A stretch of DNA of 64,000 nucleotides from Roseateles saccharophilus. Lineage in GTDB: Bacteria > Pseudomonadota > Gammaproteobacteria > Burkholderiales > Burkholderiaceae_C. Position numbers and translations under genes: made by a program. This document shows, piece by piece, positions 15,769-26,395 of this stretch; positions within the stretch are counted from its first letter, which is position 1, and each line of letters opens with the position of its first letter. Below the pieces are notes generated by a model, which worked only from the letters and a program-made list of their open reading frames with translations, did not search any database and had not been told where the DNA came from. The stretch covers positions 1 through 64,000 of the forward strand of contig NZ_SMBU01000026.1 of assembly GCF_004342485.1 (NCBI RefSeq), read 5' to 3'.

Positions 15769-15845
15769 TGGCCTGCCCGGAGGGACTCGAACCCCCGACC
15801 TGCTGCTTAGAAGGCAGCTGCTCTATCCAGTTGAGCTACGGGCAG
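15769..15845 (-). tRNA. tRNA-Arg (anticodon UCU)
   Basis: A 77-base cloverleaf: acceptor CTGCCCG/CGGGCAG, D stem GCTC/GAGC, anticodon stem GCTGC/GCAGC with loop CTTCTAA (anticodon TCT), T loop TTCGAGT, and an encoded CCA end. It reads AGA codons. Its 3' end faces the integrase, so it is the probable attachment site of the phage-like element. Confidence 0.95.
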
Positions 15846-15861
15846 ACAGAACATGTGATTA

Positions 15862-17844
15862 TCAGATCAGCACGTTGATGATCGCGTTGCCGATGCCCAT
15901 CAGCGCGGCGCCGGAGATCAGGCCGGCGCAGATCGGTTCCATGCCTTCGACCCAGACGCGGTGGCCGAAGCTGCCGGGCTTCTTGCCGTGGCGCAGGCCC
16001 ATCAGCCAGAACAGCAGCGCGCCGACGAACATCATGAAGGTGGACTCGGGCGGCAGCACGACGCCCAGGCCTGTCGCGACGGCCGACAGCTGGAAGCGGC
16101 CCTTGGTCTTGATGCGCGCCACCTCCATCGCCACCGCGGCGAAGGCCGCCACGGCCATCGAGATCAGCACCGATGCGGGCAGGCTCTTCAGGCCCTTGGA
16201 AATGATGTCGGCCACGCCCTTCCATTGCAGCGCGGCGGGGAAGCCGAACTGGTCGGACACGATGCCGGCCGTGCTACGCACGCCGGACGCGTCCGGATGC
16301 AGGAACAGCAGGAAGAACAGCGGCACGCAGACCAGCACGCCGGCGATGTTGCCGATGACGTGGCCGATGGCCTGGTGGCGCGGCTTGCCGCCCAGCATGT
16401 AGCCGGGCTTGATGTCGGAAAGCAGGTTGGCGGCGTTGGACGAGATCTCGGCCGTCATGCCGGCGGGCAGCAGGTTGGCGGCCGGGTTGCTGCGGTCCAG
16501 CGCGCCCATCGTGAACTGTGTGATCTTGGACAGCGCGCCGGTGGGCGTCCAGGAGGTCAGCGCCATCGAGTTCGTGCAGATGATGCTGAGCACGAAGATC
16601 AGCGGCAGCGAGACGACGGCCATCCACAGCGGCACGCCGAAGAACAGGTGGGTGACGAAGGCCCCCAGCAGGCCCAGCGCGGGCACGCCGATATAGGAGA
16701 TCCACAGCGGCACCTCGATGTGCCTGAGGATGTCGACGCCGTCGTCGGCGACCTTGGGTGCGCGCTTCTTGAACAGGCCGGTGAAGATCTCCGGCTTGGC
16801 CAGCAGCGACACCATCGCGCCGACCACCATCATCGTCACGCCCCACCACAGCGACCACTGGTTGACGATCTCCACACGGCTCAGCGGCACGGGCAGTCCG
16901 TTGGCGCCCAGGCGCGGGGCGATGTCGCCCATCTGGATCATCAGCGGCGCCAGCACGACGAAGTTGATGAAGGCGCCGAGGAAGCAGCTCGCCGCGATCG
17001 CCAGGCCCATCAGGCCGCCGACGCCGACGACGGCCACGTCCAGCGTCAGGCGCAGGCCCAGCGTGCGGAAGTCGGTGCCGAGGATGTTGGGGATGAAGCC
17101 CTGGGCCTTGGTGGCCCAGGCGTAGTAGTAATCGTCCAGGCGGTCGTGCAGGTACCTGGGCTCCTTGAGGCCGGCCCACTTGTCCAGCATCAGGACCTTG
17201 AACTGCAGCAGCTTCATCCAGCCGTCGCTGACGATGCCCTGGTAGAGGGCGGCTGCGCCGCTGACCCAGCCGAGCAGCTTGGCCTTGAAGACGCCCTCGT
17301 CGCCGTTGCCGTCATACAGCGAATCGAGCACGACGCCGCAGGCCCGGCCCTCCGGGAAGGGCGCCTGGTCTTCGTTGATGAAACGGCGCTTGAGCGGAAA
17401 GGCGATCAGCACGCCGATCAACGAAATCACGAGAATCCACACCATCATCTGCCACCACGGCGGGATGACGCCGGTTACCAGCATGTAGGCCGGCAGGCTG
17501 GCGATCAGCGACGAAGTCACATAGCCCGACGCGGTCGCGATGGACTGGGTGCAGTTGTTCTCGAGGATGGTGTAGTCCTTGGCCAGGCCGGCCGAGTGCA
17601 GGGCCCGGAACAGCGCGAAGGCGAGGATCACCGAGGTCAGGCCGACGCCCAGCGACAGGCCGGTCTTGGCGCCGATGTACAGGCCGGTGGCCGACAGCAC
17701 GCCGCCGAGCAGGAAGCCCGTGAGGCCGGAACGCAGCGTCAGCTGGGCCATGTCGCCGCGGAAGACGTTCTTGAACCACCACTCGTCCTTCTGGGCGCGG
17801 GTCCAGGTGGCGATCTGCTCGTCGTTCAGGTGTTGAAGTGCCAT
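15862..17844 (-). CDS. OPT-family oligopeptide/metal-chelate transporter, 660 aa
   Basis: A large inner-membrane protein with about 14-16 hydrophobic helices. The OPT family signature is visible in RSGLTGFLLGGVLSATGLYIGAKTG near the N-terminus, with ALTSWTPTGALSKITQF and GMTAEISSNAANLLSDIKPGYMLG in the second half. Members import oligopeptides, glutathione or metal-siderophore chelates by proton symport; the substrate here cannot be read from the sequence. The start MALQHLNDEQ at 17844 is preferred to an upstream frame start because the family begins near this point. It stands alone, 16 bases from tRNA-Arg. Confidence 0.88.
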   Translation of the reverse strand: MALQHLNDEQIATWTRAQKDEWWFKNVFRGDMAQLTLRSGLTGFLLGGVLSATGLYIGAKTGLSLGVGLTSVILAFALFRALHSAGLAKDYTILENNCTQSIATASGYVTSSLIASLPAYMLVTGVIPPWWQMMVWILVISLIGVLIAFPLKRRFINEDQAPFPEGRACGVVLDSLYDGNGDEGVFKAKLLGWVSGAAALYQGIVSDGWMKLLQFKVLMLDKWAGLKEPRYLHDRLDDYYYAWATKAQGFIPNILGTDFRTLGLRLTLDVAVVGVGGLMGLAIAASCFLGAFINFVVLAPLMIQMGDIAPRLGANGLPVPLSRVEIVNQWSLWWGVTMMVVGAMVSLLAKPEIFTGLFKKRAPKVADDGVDILRHIEVPLWISYIGVPALGLLGAFVTHLFFGVPLWMAVVSLPLIFVLSIICTNSMALTSWTPTGALSKITQFTMGALDRSNPAANLLPAGMTAEISSNAANLLSDIKPGYMLGGKPRHQAIGHVIGNIAGVLVCVPLFFLLFLHPDASGVRSTAGIVSDQFGFPAALQWKGVADIISKGLKSLPASVLISMAVAAFAAVAMEVARIKTKGRFQLSAVATGLGVVLPPESTFMMFVGALLFWLMGLRHGKKPGSFGHRVWVEGMEPICAGLISGAALMGIGNAIINVLI

Positions 17845-17964
17845 GGGTCTCGGGCGCGGCTTGTGGCCGTGCCAGGGTTGCAGCAAAGGCCGGGATTGTC
17901 CCGGCCGACCGCTCGGTCGGCCCTAGGGATGCCCCAGGGTCTCGGCCCCGGGATGCGGGGCCTC

Positions 17965-18006
17965 ACAAAAGCAAACCCGCCGTGGCGCAAGGCCAGCGGC
18001 GGGTTC
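17965..18006 (-). terminator. Terminator downstream of tRNA-Pro
   Basis: Read leftward, AACCCGCCG...CGGCGGGTT makes a strong stem followed by TGCTTTTG. It lies just past the 3' end of tRNA-Pro and upstream of the OPT gene, so it likely ends the tRNA transcript. Confidence 0.65.
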
Positions 18007-18016
18007 CGAAGAGGTT

Positions 18017-18093
18017 TGGTCGGGGCGGCGGGATTCGAACTCGCGACCCTCTGCTCCCAAAGCAGATGCGCTACCAGGCTGCGCTACGCCCCG
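18017..18093 (-). tRNA. tRNA-Pro (anticodon UGG)
   Basis: A 77-base cloverleaf with acceptor CGGGGCG/CGCCCCG, anticodon stem TCTGC/GCAGA, loop TTTGGGA (anticodon TGG), T loop TTCGAAT and encoded CCA. The T stem has one A-C mismatch. It reads CCA and, by wobble, other proline codons. Confidence 0.95.
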
Positions 18094-18143
18094 ATCAAGC
18101 CCTCCATTCTATGTCAGCCGGCCTGCACGCCGCCTGGCCTCGC

Positions 18144-21100
18144 TCAGCCGACCGCGATGAGCCGCCCCTGCCCACTGATCAAAGCGGCCCGCACCAGTTC
18201 GCCCGGCTGCAGGGCCTGCACGGCGGCGACGTAGCCGCGCATCTGCTCCAGATAGGCCGGCTCGCGCTCCGGCGTCGCGCCGAGCTTGTAGTCCAGCACC
18301 CACCAGCTGCCGTCGCGCTTCTGCACGAGGCGGTCGATGCGCTGGTCGTCTGCGCCCTGCCCCACCGCCACCTCGTTGCCAGCCCAGAGCAGTTCGGCCG
18401 GGTCGAAGAAGGGCCGGCAGTCGGGGCTGGCGAGGATGGCCCGGGCCGCCTGTTCGTGCTGCTCGCGGGCCTTGGCATCCAGGCCGAAGGCCTGGGCCGA
18501 TGCGGCCAGCAGCAGCTCCAGCGGCTGGGCCTGGCCCGGCGCGGACGCCCATTCGAGCACGCGGTGCAGGGCCTCGCCGACCTTGGCCTGGCGCTCGTTG
18601 CGAGCCGCGCCGTCACGCGCGGGCTGCGTGGCCGGCGGCTGCCAGCATGGCAGTGGCGCGAGCCGCGGCGCGGCGCTGTCGTTGCGGGCCGCGGCGTCCG
18701 GCGCGATGGGCCAGCGTCGGGCCAGCGGCTGCAGCCGGCCCCACCAGCTCGTGGCCTGGCTGCGGCCCGGCGTGTGGCTCAGCACGAGGGCGCGGCGTGC
18801 CCGCGTCAGCGCCACATAGAGGCCGTTGAGCTCCTCGCGCTCGCGCTCGCGGCGCTCCTCGTCGACCAAGGCCTGCAACGACTGCGGCGGCCTGGCCTCG
18901 GAGGCGAGGAAGGCGGCGCGGCACGGCGCGGCCTGGCCCACCGGCCAGTCCAGCAGCAGGCCCAGGGTCTCGGCCTTGGGCGGCGGCGCGTCGGTGTCGA
19001 GCAGGAAGACCACCTCGGCCTCCAGCCCCTTGGCGCCGTGGATGGTCAGCAGCTGCACGGCATCGGGCGCGGCGGCCGGCACGAATTTGACGGGGCGGCT
19101 CTTCAGCGCCCGCACGAAGCCGTAGAGCTGGGCATAGCGCCCGCCGTCCAGCTCCAGCGCGGCCTGCAGCAGGGCCTGCACGCTTTGCAGGCGCACGGCG
19201 GCATCGGCCGCCGGCACCGCGGCGGCGATGCGGGAAAGCAGTTCGCCCTCGTGGACGATGCGGTCCAGCAGCTCGTGCGGCGTGCATTGGCGGGCCAGCG
19301 CGGCCCAGTCGCGCAGCAGGGCCTGGGCACGCGCCAGCACCGGGCTGGGCGACGCGAGGCCCTGCAGCGCATCCCACCAGCGGCGGCGCTCTGCGGGCGG
19401 GTGGCCCAGCCACTCGGCCGTGCCAGCGGCCTCGGCCAGCACGAGCAGGTCGGCATTGGCGGCGCCGAACAGCGGGCTGCGCAGCGCATGGGCCAGGGAC
19501 AGGTCGTGGCCCGGCGAGGCCAGCACGTCCAGCAGCGCCAGCAGGTCGGCCACGTCGGGCTGCTCGGCCAGCGGCTGCTCCTCGGGCGCGGCATGTGGCA
19601 CGCCGGCTGCCGTCAGCGTGGCGCTGAGCTGGCGCAGCGGATCGCGCTTGCGGGCCAGCACGAAGAGGTCGCCAGCCCGCAGCTCGGGGCGGGCGCGCAG
19701 CAGGCCGACGATGGCCGCGCAGACCCGCTCGCACTCGGGCGCGCGCCGGCTGATCTCGGCCTCGTGGCGAGCCTCGGTCAGGCTGGGTCGCCAGCGCAGC
19801 GGGTCGGGCTCTTCGTCTTTGGGCGCAGCCGCGACTTCGCCGTCCAGTGACCACAGCCCGGCGAGTTCGTCCACCTCGGCCACCTCGGTGGTGTGCAGGC
19901 GAAAGCCCCCGTAGGCACCGGCGCGCTGGGCGCCGTCGAAAGCCGCGTTGACGGCGGCCAGCACCTCGGGCGCGTTGCGCCGCGTGTGGTCGCAAGCCAG
20001 GCGCACGCCGGCCAGGCCCTCGCAGACGAAGTCCTGCGCCGCGGCGAACACGCGCGGGTCGGCGCGGCGGAAGCGGTAGATGCTCTGCTTGGGGTCGCCG
20101 ACGATGAAGACCGACAGCGGCGCACCGGCGCCCGCACCGGCATAGGCCGAGAGCCAGCCGTGCAGGGCCTGCCACTGCAGCGGGCTGGTGTCCTGGAACT
20201 CGTCGATGAGCAGGTGGCGCACCTGGGCGTCCAGGCGCTGCTGCACCCAGCCGGAAGTCTGCGCATCGGCCAGCAGGGCCAGCGCGCCGCGTTCGAGGTC
20301 GTTCATGTCGACCAGGCCGCGCTCGCGCTTCAGCACCTCGAAGGCGTCGACCAGCACCAGGGCCAGGCGGCGCATCGCCGCATGCTCGTCGGCGGCATGC
20401 TGCTGCACGATGGCTGCGCGCAGATGCAGCAGCTCGTCGCAGAGTTCGTCCAGGTCGGGGCTGGCGACGCCCAGCTTGCGCGGCTCGCCCTTCAACGTGA
20501 ACAGCGCGGCAAAGGCGGCGTCGAAGTCCTCGGCCTGCTCCAGCAGCACGGCTGCGTCCTGGGCCTTCTTGCCCTTGGCCTGGCCCAGCTGGCGGGCCAG
20601 GGCCTTCAAGGGCTCGCGCAGATGCTCGAAGAACTGCTCCGGCGTCGTGCCCAGCAGCTCGACGGCACCCGGCAGGCTGGCCTCCAGCACGCCGGCGGCC
20701 TCGGCCAGGCGCAACTCGACGCGCTTGGCGAAGGCCCCCAGCAGCCACTCGCGCAGGTTGAAGCGGCCGCGCGACTGCGTCAGCGCCTGGAAGTCCGCGC
20801 GCAGGGCCTCGCTCGTCAGCACGGCCACGTGGAAGCGCCGCCACAGCGTGGGCATCAGCTCCTCCTCGTCCTCGACGAGCTGCAACTCGGGCGCGATGCC
20901 CTGCTGCTGCAGGAAGGCCAGCGGCGCCGCGCGCAGCAACTGCGAGAACCAGCCGTGGAAGGTGCGCACCTCGACGGCCCGGCCACCCCGCAGCAGCTCG
21001 GCCTGCAGCGTGGCCAGCCGCGGCCTCAGGGCGGCGGCCTCGTCGGCCGCGATGCCGCGCTGGCGCAGCGCCGCGAGCTGCTCGGCCTCGGGAGCCCGCG

Positions 21101-21353
21101 CGAATTCGGCCAGCCATTCGGCCAGGCGCTGGCGCATCTCGCCCGCCGCCTTGCGCGTGAAGGTGATGGCGACGATCTGCTGCGGCTCGGCGCCGGCCAG
21201 CAGCGCGCGCAGGATGCGCGAGACCAGCATCCAGGTCTTGCCGGCACCGGCGCAGGCCTCGACGACGATGCTGCGCGCGGGGTCGCAGGCCAGCGCGTAG
21301 AAGCGCTCGCGCGGGATGCGGTAGCCGTCGGCCCAGTAGGCGAGTTCGGTCAC
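18144..21353 (-). CDS. addA: AddA-like helicase-nuclease, UvrD superfamily, 1069 aa
   Basis: The helicase subunit of an AddAB/RecBCD-like exonuclease that processes double-strand DNA ends for recombination. Walker A is VVEACAGAGKTWML, followed by ITFTRKAAGEM (motif Ia), LIDEFQDTSPLQW (motif II) and VALTRARRALVLSHT (motif VI). The last 150 residues contain a RecB-type nuclease domain ending in QRIDRLV...WWVLDYKLG, with the metal-binding Asp and DYK. The start is read as GTG 21353, which overlaps the AddB stop (GTGA); TTG 21365 would add four residues. It is translationally coupled to the addB-like gene. Confidence 0.88.
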   Translation of the reverse strand: MTELAYWADGYRIPRERFYALACDPARSIVVEACAGAGKTWMLVSRILRALLAGAEPQQIVAITFTRKAAGEMRQRLAEWLAEFARAPEAEQLAALRQRGIAADEAAALRPRLATLQAELLRGGRAVEVRTFHGWFSQLLRAAPLAFLQQQGIAPELQLVEDEEELMPTLWRRFHVAVLTSEALRADFQALTQSRGRFNLREWLLGAFAKRVELRLAEAAGVLEASLPGAVELLGTTPEQFFEHLREPLKALARQLGQAKGKKAQDAAVLLEQAEDFDAAFAALFTLKGEPRKLGVASPDLDELCDELLHLRAAIVQQHAADEHAAMRRLALVLVDAFEVLKRERGLVDMNDLERGALALLADAQTSGWVQQRLDAQVRHLLIDEFQDTSPLQWQALHGWLSAYAGAGAGAPLSVFIVGDPKQSIYRFRRADPRVFAAAQDFVCEGLAGVRLACDHTRRNAPEVLAAVNAAFDGAQRAGAYGGFRLHTTEVAEVDELAGLWSLDGEVAAAPKDEEPDPLRWRPSLTEARHEAEISRRAPECERVCAAIVGLLRARPELRAGDLFVLARKRDPLRQLSATLTAAGVPHAAPEEQPLAEQPDVADLLALLDVLASPGHDLSLAHALRSPLFGAANADLLVLAEAAGTAEWLGHPPAERRRWWDALQGLASPSPVLARAQALLRDWAALARQCTPHELLDRIVHEGELLSRIAAAVPAADAAVRLQSVQALLQAALELDGGRYAQLYGFVRALKSRPVKFVPAAAPDAVQLLTIHGAKGLEAEVVFLLDTDAPPPKAETLGLLLDWPVGQAAPCRAAFLASEARPPQSLQALVDEERREREREELNGLYVALTRARRALVLSHTPGRSQATSWWGRLQPLARRWPIAPDAAARNDSAAPRLAPLPCWQPPATQPARDGAARNERQAKVGEALHRVLEWASAPGQAQPLELLLAASAQAFGLDAKAREQHEQAARAILASPDCRPFFDPAELLWAGNEVAVGQGADDQRIDRLVQKRDGSWWVLDYKLGATPEREPAYLEQMRGYVAAVQALQPGELVRAALISGQGRLIAVG

Positions 21354-23917
21354 AGCGGGCTCCAATCATCTCGACGGCAAAGCCCGCGGGCCTCGCAGAA
21401 ATCGCAGACCTTGCCTTCGCCCAGCGCGGGCAGCGGGGTTCCGTCGCGTATCGCCATCAGGTCGGCCTGCAGGCCGTCGCGCAGCGCCAGCGCCGTGTCA
21501 CTGACGTCCTCGTGCGACAGCAGCTCCACGCCCTTGCCGTCGTCCAGCACGAGGTAGGCCGCGCGCAGCCCGGGCACGGCGTCGCTCAGCAGCGCATAGG
21601 TGGCGAGCTGGGTGTCTTCGAGCCTGGCCGCCACCTTGGCCTTCAGGCCCTTGGCGTCGCCGGTCTTGTAGTCCAGCAGCCAGGTGCCGGTGGGCGAGTC
21701 GTCGATGCGGTCGATGCGGCCCTTGACCATCAGCGGGTCCAGCGGCGCCTGGAAGGGCCGGGCTTCGCGGTCCAGCTCGCCGGCCGCATAGCGCTGGCCC
21801 GTGGCCTCGATCTCGGCCAGCCAGGCCAGATAGAGTGGGCACAGCCGCTCGAAGGCGGCCGAGAAGGGCAGGAAGTCGGCAGCGTCCAGCAGCGCCAGCT
21901 CGGCCGCGGCGGCGGCGCGCAGGGCGGCGTCGTCATCGTCGCCACGGGCTTCGTGGAAGCGCTTCAGCACCGCATGCAGCCAGGTGCCGTAGTCGCGCTT
22001 GCTCAGCTCCTGCTCCAGCTCGTCGGCCTCGCGCAGGCCCAGCAGCACGCGGCTGAAGAACTGGTAGGGGCAGTTGCGCAGCGCGTCGATGGCGCTGGCG
22101 CTCAACGCGGCGGGCAGGCGCCCGGCGGCGTCCGCCGCGGGTCGGACCTGGGGCCGGGGCGAGGTGTCGACCGGCTCGCGCTCGTCGAGCCAGGCCGGCA
22201 GCGCCAGGCCGGCCCTGGCCGCCGCGCCGGCAAGGCGCTCCAGCAGCGGGCTTGGCGGCAGCGGCTCGGCACCGGCGAAGGCACAACGCAGCAGCGTCAG
22301 CACCGGCGCGCGCAGCAGCTGCGCAAAGCCCTGCGCCTCGGCCTCGCGGCGTTCGGCCAGGCTGGGCAGGCCCAGGGCCGCTGCATCGGCGTCGGCCAGC
22401 AGCCCGGTCTGGGGGGTGACCGGCCCCAGCGTGGCGGCGTCGGCGCCGGGCAGCACGATGGCGCCGAAGGGCCGCAGCATCGCGCGGGCCAGCGGCGTGA
22501 TGACGACCTCGGCGGCACCGACCTCCTGTGCCGGCTCGAACTGGGCGGACTCCAGCGTGTCGTCCACCCAGACCAGGAATTCATCGGGCCGCAGCCGCGT
22601 CTGCGCCAGCGCCGCCTCGTGGGCGCTGCCGGCCCAGGGGTTGCGCGAGATCCACAGCGTCTCCAGCAGCGCCTCGCCGCCCTCGACCTCGGCCAGCGGC
22701 GCGAGGCCGTTCAAGGCCTGGCCCAGCGCGACCAGCCAGCCGCCCAGCGAACGCGCGCCACCGGCCAGGGGCTCCAGCTGGCGGCGCGCGCGCTGCCAGA
22801 GCGCGCCCTGCGCCGGCGGCAGCATGGCGGCATCGAGCTGGGCGGCCTGGCGCCAGCCGAAGCGGCGGCAGCGCGCCTCCAGCGCCTCGACGTCCCAGCC
22901 CGCTGCCAGCGCCGATTTCATCCAGGCCAGCCAGTCGTCCAGCGCGCCACCGGCCAACGCCGCGCGCAGCAGAGCCATGACGGCGGCGGCGGCCGGCGTC
23001 GTCGCCAGTGTCCAGCCGGTTTCGTCATGCACCGGCAGGCCCTGGCGCGCCAGCAGGGCGCGCACGCGGCGGATGACGACGCGGTCCTGGGCCAGCAGGG
23101 CCACCGGCCGGCGGCCGGCGTTCAGGTGCTGGATGACGGCCGTGGCGGCCTGCGCGGCCAGGGCCTCGAAATCCGGCGCGACAGCCTCCTCCACCCGCGC
23201 CGAGGGCGTGAAGCCGGCCCAGGCCTCATCGAGGTCCAGGTCGGCATCCAGGCACAGGGCCGGCACGCCGCCGGCGAGCAGGCCTTCAGCCAGCGGGTCG
23301 GGCCCGCCGGCGCGCAGCCAGATCCAGGCGCTGGGGCGCAGCGCGAACAGCGTGTCGGTGGCCGGACGGCGCTCGTCCGCCGCCACCCAGGCCAGCGCGA
23401 CCTGGGCCAGCGCGCGTTCCAGCAGGCCGGGGCCGGCGTCCAGCGTGGTCAGGCGCTGGCGGGCGGCATCGAGGAAGGCCGGGCGGGCCTCGGGTGGTAC
23501 CTGGGCCGCGGCGCGTGCCAAGGCCTGGGCGGTGTCGACCAGGCGGGCCAGCGCCACGCGGTAGTCGCGCGGGCTGCTGCGCCGCAGCGGCTGGATCCAG
23601 CTTTGGCCGGCCAGCAGGCGGTCGGCCGTGAAGGCGTCGATGGCGGCGTCGCCGGAGAGCTGGTCCGGCGCGGCCAGCGCGCTCGGCCCCAGGGCCGAGG
23701 CCAGGCTGTGGCTGGTGCTGATGCGCGGCATCCAGCCGCCGCGGGCCAGGAAGGCACGGCGCGCCGGCACGAGCTGCTGGGCAAAAGGCAACAGCAGCAC
23801 GGCGTCGCGCAGCGGCGCGCCCTGCCCGGCCAGCCAGTCGGCGCTGACGGCCGCGACGCGGCGCCAGAAGGCATCGATGTCTTCTCCGGCCACCAGGCCG
23901 AGCTTCAAGGCTTGCAA
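21350..23917 (-). CDS. addB: AddB-like PD-(D/E)XK nuclease, 855 aa
   Basis: Partner of the AddA-like helicase. The N-terminal two thirds resemble a degenerate helicase with no clear Walker A. The C-terminal region (about 620-850) is a Cas4/AddB nuclease: Asp in [10 protein letters not shown] and DYK in [12 protein letters not shown]. Cysteines in RNCPYQFF and at the end in [11 protein letters not shown] match the four that bind a 4Fe-4S cluster in AddB. It is shorter than Bacillus AddB, as usual for proteobacterial forms. The start is TTG 23917, chosen because GGAGG lies six bases upstream. Confidence 0.85.
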   Translation of the reverse strand: MQALKLGLVAGEDIDAFWRRVAAVSADWLAGQGAPLRDAVLLLPFAQQLVPARRAFLARGGWMPRISTSHSLASALGPSALAAPDQLSGDAAIDAFTADRLLAGQSWIQPLRRSSPRDYRVALARLVDTAQALARAAAQVPPEARPAFLDAARQRLTTLDAGPGLLERALAQVALAWVAADERRPATDTLFALRPSAWIWLRAGGPDPLAEGLLAGGVPALCLDADLDLDEAWAGFTPSARVEEAVAPDFEALAAQAATAVIQHLNAGRRPVALLAQDRVVIRRVRALLARQGLPVHDETGWTLATTPAAAAVMALLRAALAGGALDDWLAWMKSALAAGWDVEALEARCRRFGWRQAAQLDAAMLPPAQGALWQRARRQLEPLAGGARSLGGWLVALGQALNGLAPLAEVEGGEALLETLWISRNPWAGSAHEAALAQTRLRPDEFLVWVDDTLESAQFEPAQEVGAAEVVITPLARAMLRPFGAIVLPGADAATLGPVTPQTGLLADADAAALGLPSLAERREAEAQGFAQLLRAPVLTLLRCAFAGAEPLPPSPLLERLAGAAARAGLALPAWLDEREPVDTSPRPQVRPAADAAGRLPAALSASAIDALRNCPYQFFSRVLLGLREADELEQELSKRDYGTWLHAVLKRFHEARGDDDDAALRAAAAAELALLDAADFLPFSAAFERLCPLYLAWLAEIEATGQRYAAGELDREARPFQAPLDPLMVKGRIDRIDDSPTGTWLLDYKTGDAKGLKAKVAARLEDTQLATYALLSDAVPGLRAAYLVLDDGKGVELLSHEDVSDTALALRDGLQADLMAIRDGTPLPALGEGKVCDFCEARGLCRRDDWSPL

Positions 23918-24062
23918 GAAAGGCCTCCCGCCCTCATGTCTGCCACTGCTTGGGTCACCCCGGCGACCGTCCGGGCAAAAGTGGCTATGTCACAATGATT
24001 TTGCCTATTCGGACGGCGCCGTCGCGGCGACCGCCAACCCTTTGAGGCCAAGGAACCCTCCC

Positions 24063-24392
24063 ATGAGCAGCGAATTGATCAAGCATGTTTCCGACGCGTC
24101 CTTCGACGCCGACGTGATCCAGTCCGGCAAGCCGGTGCTGGTGGACTACTGGGCCGAGTGGTGCGGCCCCTGCAAGATGATCGCGCCCATCCTGGACGAG
24201 GTCGCCACCGGCTACGGTGACAAGCTGCAGGTCGCCAAGATGAACGTCGACGAGAACCGCGAGGTTCCCGCCAAGTTCGGCATCCGCGGCATCCCGACGC
24301 TGATGCTGTTCAAGGACGGGCAGCTCGCCGCCACCAAGGTCGGCGCCCTGTCCAAGGCCCAGTTGACCGCCTTCATCGACGCGAACCTATAA
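24063..24392 (+). CDS. trxA: Thioredoxin 1, 109 aa
   Basis: Cytoplasmic disulfide reductase that gives electrons to ribonucleotide reductase, methionine sulfoxide reductases and others after reduction by thioredoxin reductase. The active site WCGPCK is at residues 33-38, with the cis-proline in GIPTLMLF. Length is typical. It lies just upstream of rho, as in many proteobacteria, and diverges from the addB-like gene. Confidence 0.97.
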   Translation: MSSELIKHVSDASFDADVIQSGKPVLVDYWAEWCGPCKMIAPILDEVATGYGDKLQVAKMNVDENREVPAKFGIRGIPTLMLFKDGQLAATKVGALSKAQLTAFIDANL

Positions 24393-24647
24393 TCGCGTCT
24401 GACTGCTGCGGCGCTTCTGGCGCTTCCCGGCGCCCCGCTGCAGCAGCCATAGCCAACACGCCCCGGGCGTCCTGGTCACGAACCAGACCCCAGCCAGCGT
24501 GGACTCGGCGCCCCCTCCCACCACAAAAGCTGTCGAATCCGCGTCGCTCGCCGTTTGAGCGACTGCTCATTCGGTCCTGTTCCGGGGCGGCCGTGGAATC
24601 GCCGTTGCGCCTTGGCTGGCGCCGCGGCCCCTGACGGGTGTTCACCC
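24393..24647 (+). promoter_or_regulatory. trxA-rho intergenic leader
   Basis: A 255-base stretch without a credible gene between trxA and rho. In E. coli the rho leader mediates autogenous control by Rho-dependent attenuation, and the same is plausible here. I see GC-rich imperfect inverted repeats after the trxA stop (CTGCTGC...GCAGCAG) but no T run that would make a simple terminator, and no clear sigma-70 promoter. Confidence 0.4.
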
Positions 24648-25913
<1,266 letters not shown>

Positions 25914-25917
25914 CGTC

Positions 25918-25950
25918 CACGCATCGACCCCGGAAACTCGCTACAATCGC
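25918..25950 (+). promoter_or_regulatory. Probable sigma-70 promoter of rpmE2
   Basis: TACAAT at 25942-25947 is a near-perfect -10 box about 80 bases before the L31 gene. The -35 region, around ACGCATCGAC, is weak. It directly follows the rho stop, so the ribosomal gene can be transcribed separately from rho. Confidence 0.5.
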
Positions 25951-26028
25951 GGGTTTTCCGCCCAGACACCCTGGAAAGTGCGTTGCCAATACCGGCGACG
26001 TGGCTCCCAACCTAGCCGAGAGGTTCCC

Positions 26029-26280
26029 ATGAAAGAAGGCATTCACCCCAACTACCGCGACGTCGTCTTCGTCGACTTGTCCAACGGTTTCCAGTTCGTG
26101 ACGCGCTCCACCGTCCAGACCAAGGAAACCATCGAGCTCGACGGCAAGACCATGCCGCTGGTGAAGCTGGAAACCACCAGCGAATCGCACCCCTTCTACA
26201 CGGGCACGCAGAAGAGCGTGGACAACCTGGGCGGCCGCGTCGAGAAGTTCCGCAACAAGTTCGCTCACCTCAAGAAGTAA
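26029..26280 (+). CDS. rpmE2: Ribosomal protein L31, type B, 83 aa
   Basis: Large ribosomal subunit protein. [20 protein letters not shown] and HPFYTGTQK...[14 protein letters not shown] match L31. No cysteine is present, so this is the zinc-free (C-minus, type B) form and does not depend on zinc supply. GAGAGG lies about six bases upstream of the ATG. It has its own promoter and terminator. Confidence 0.96.
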   Translation: MKEGIHPNYRDVVFVDLSNGFQFVTRSTVQTKETIELDGKTMPLVKLETTSESHPFYTGTQKSVDNLGGRVEKFRNKFAHLKK

Positions 26281-26314
26281 TTCGTCGAGGCGGTCCCGTA
26301 CCGCTTCCGAAAGC

Positions 26315-26345
26315 AAGGGCAGCCTCCAGGCTGCCCTTTGTCATT
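26315..26345 (+). terminator. Terminator after rpmE2
   Basis: AAGGGCAGCC and GGCTGCCCTT form a 10-bp stem with a 4-base loop, followed by TTTGTCATTT. It begins 35 bases after the L31 stop. Confidence 0.8.
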
Positions 26346-26395
26346 TCTGCCGCCTCGGCCGCACTTCGCCGTTTCTGCGTCATTTGTGCTGCATC

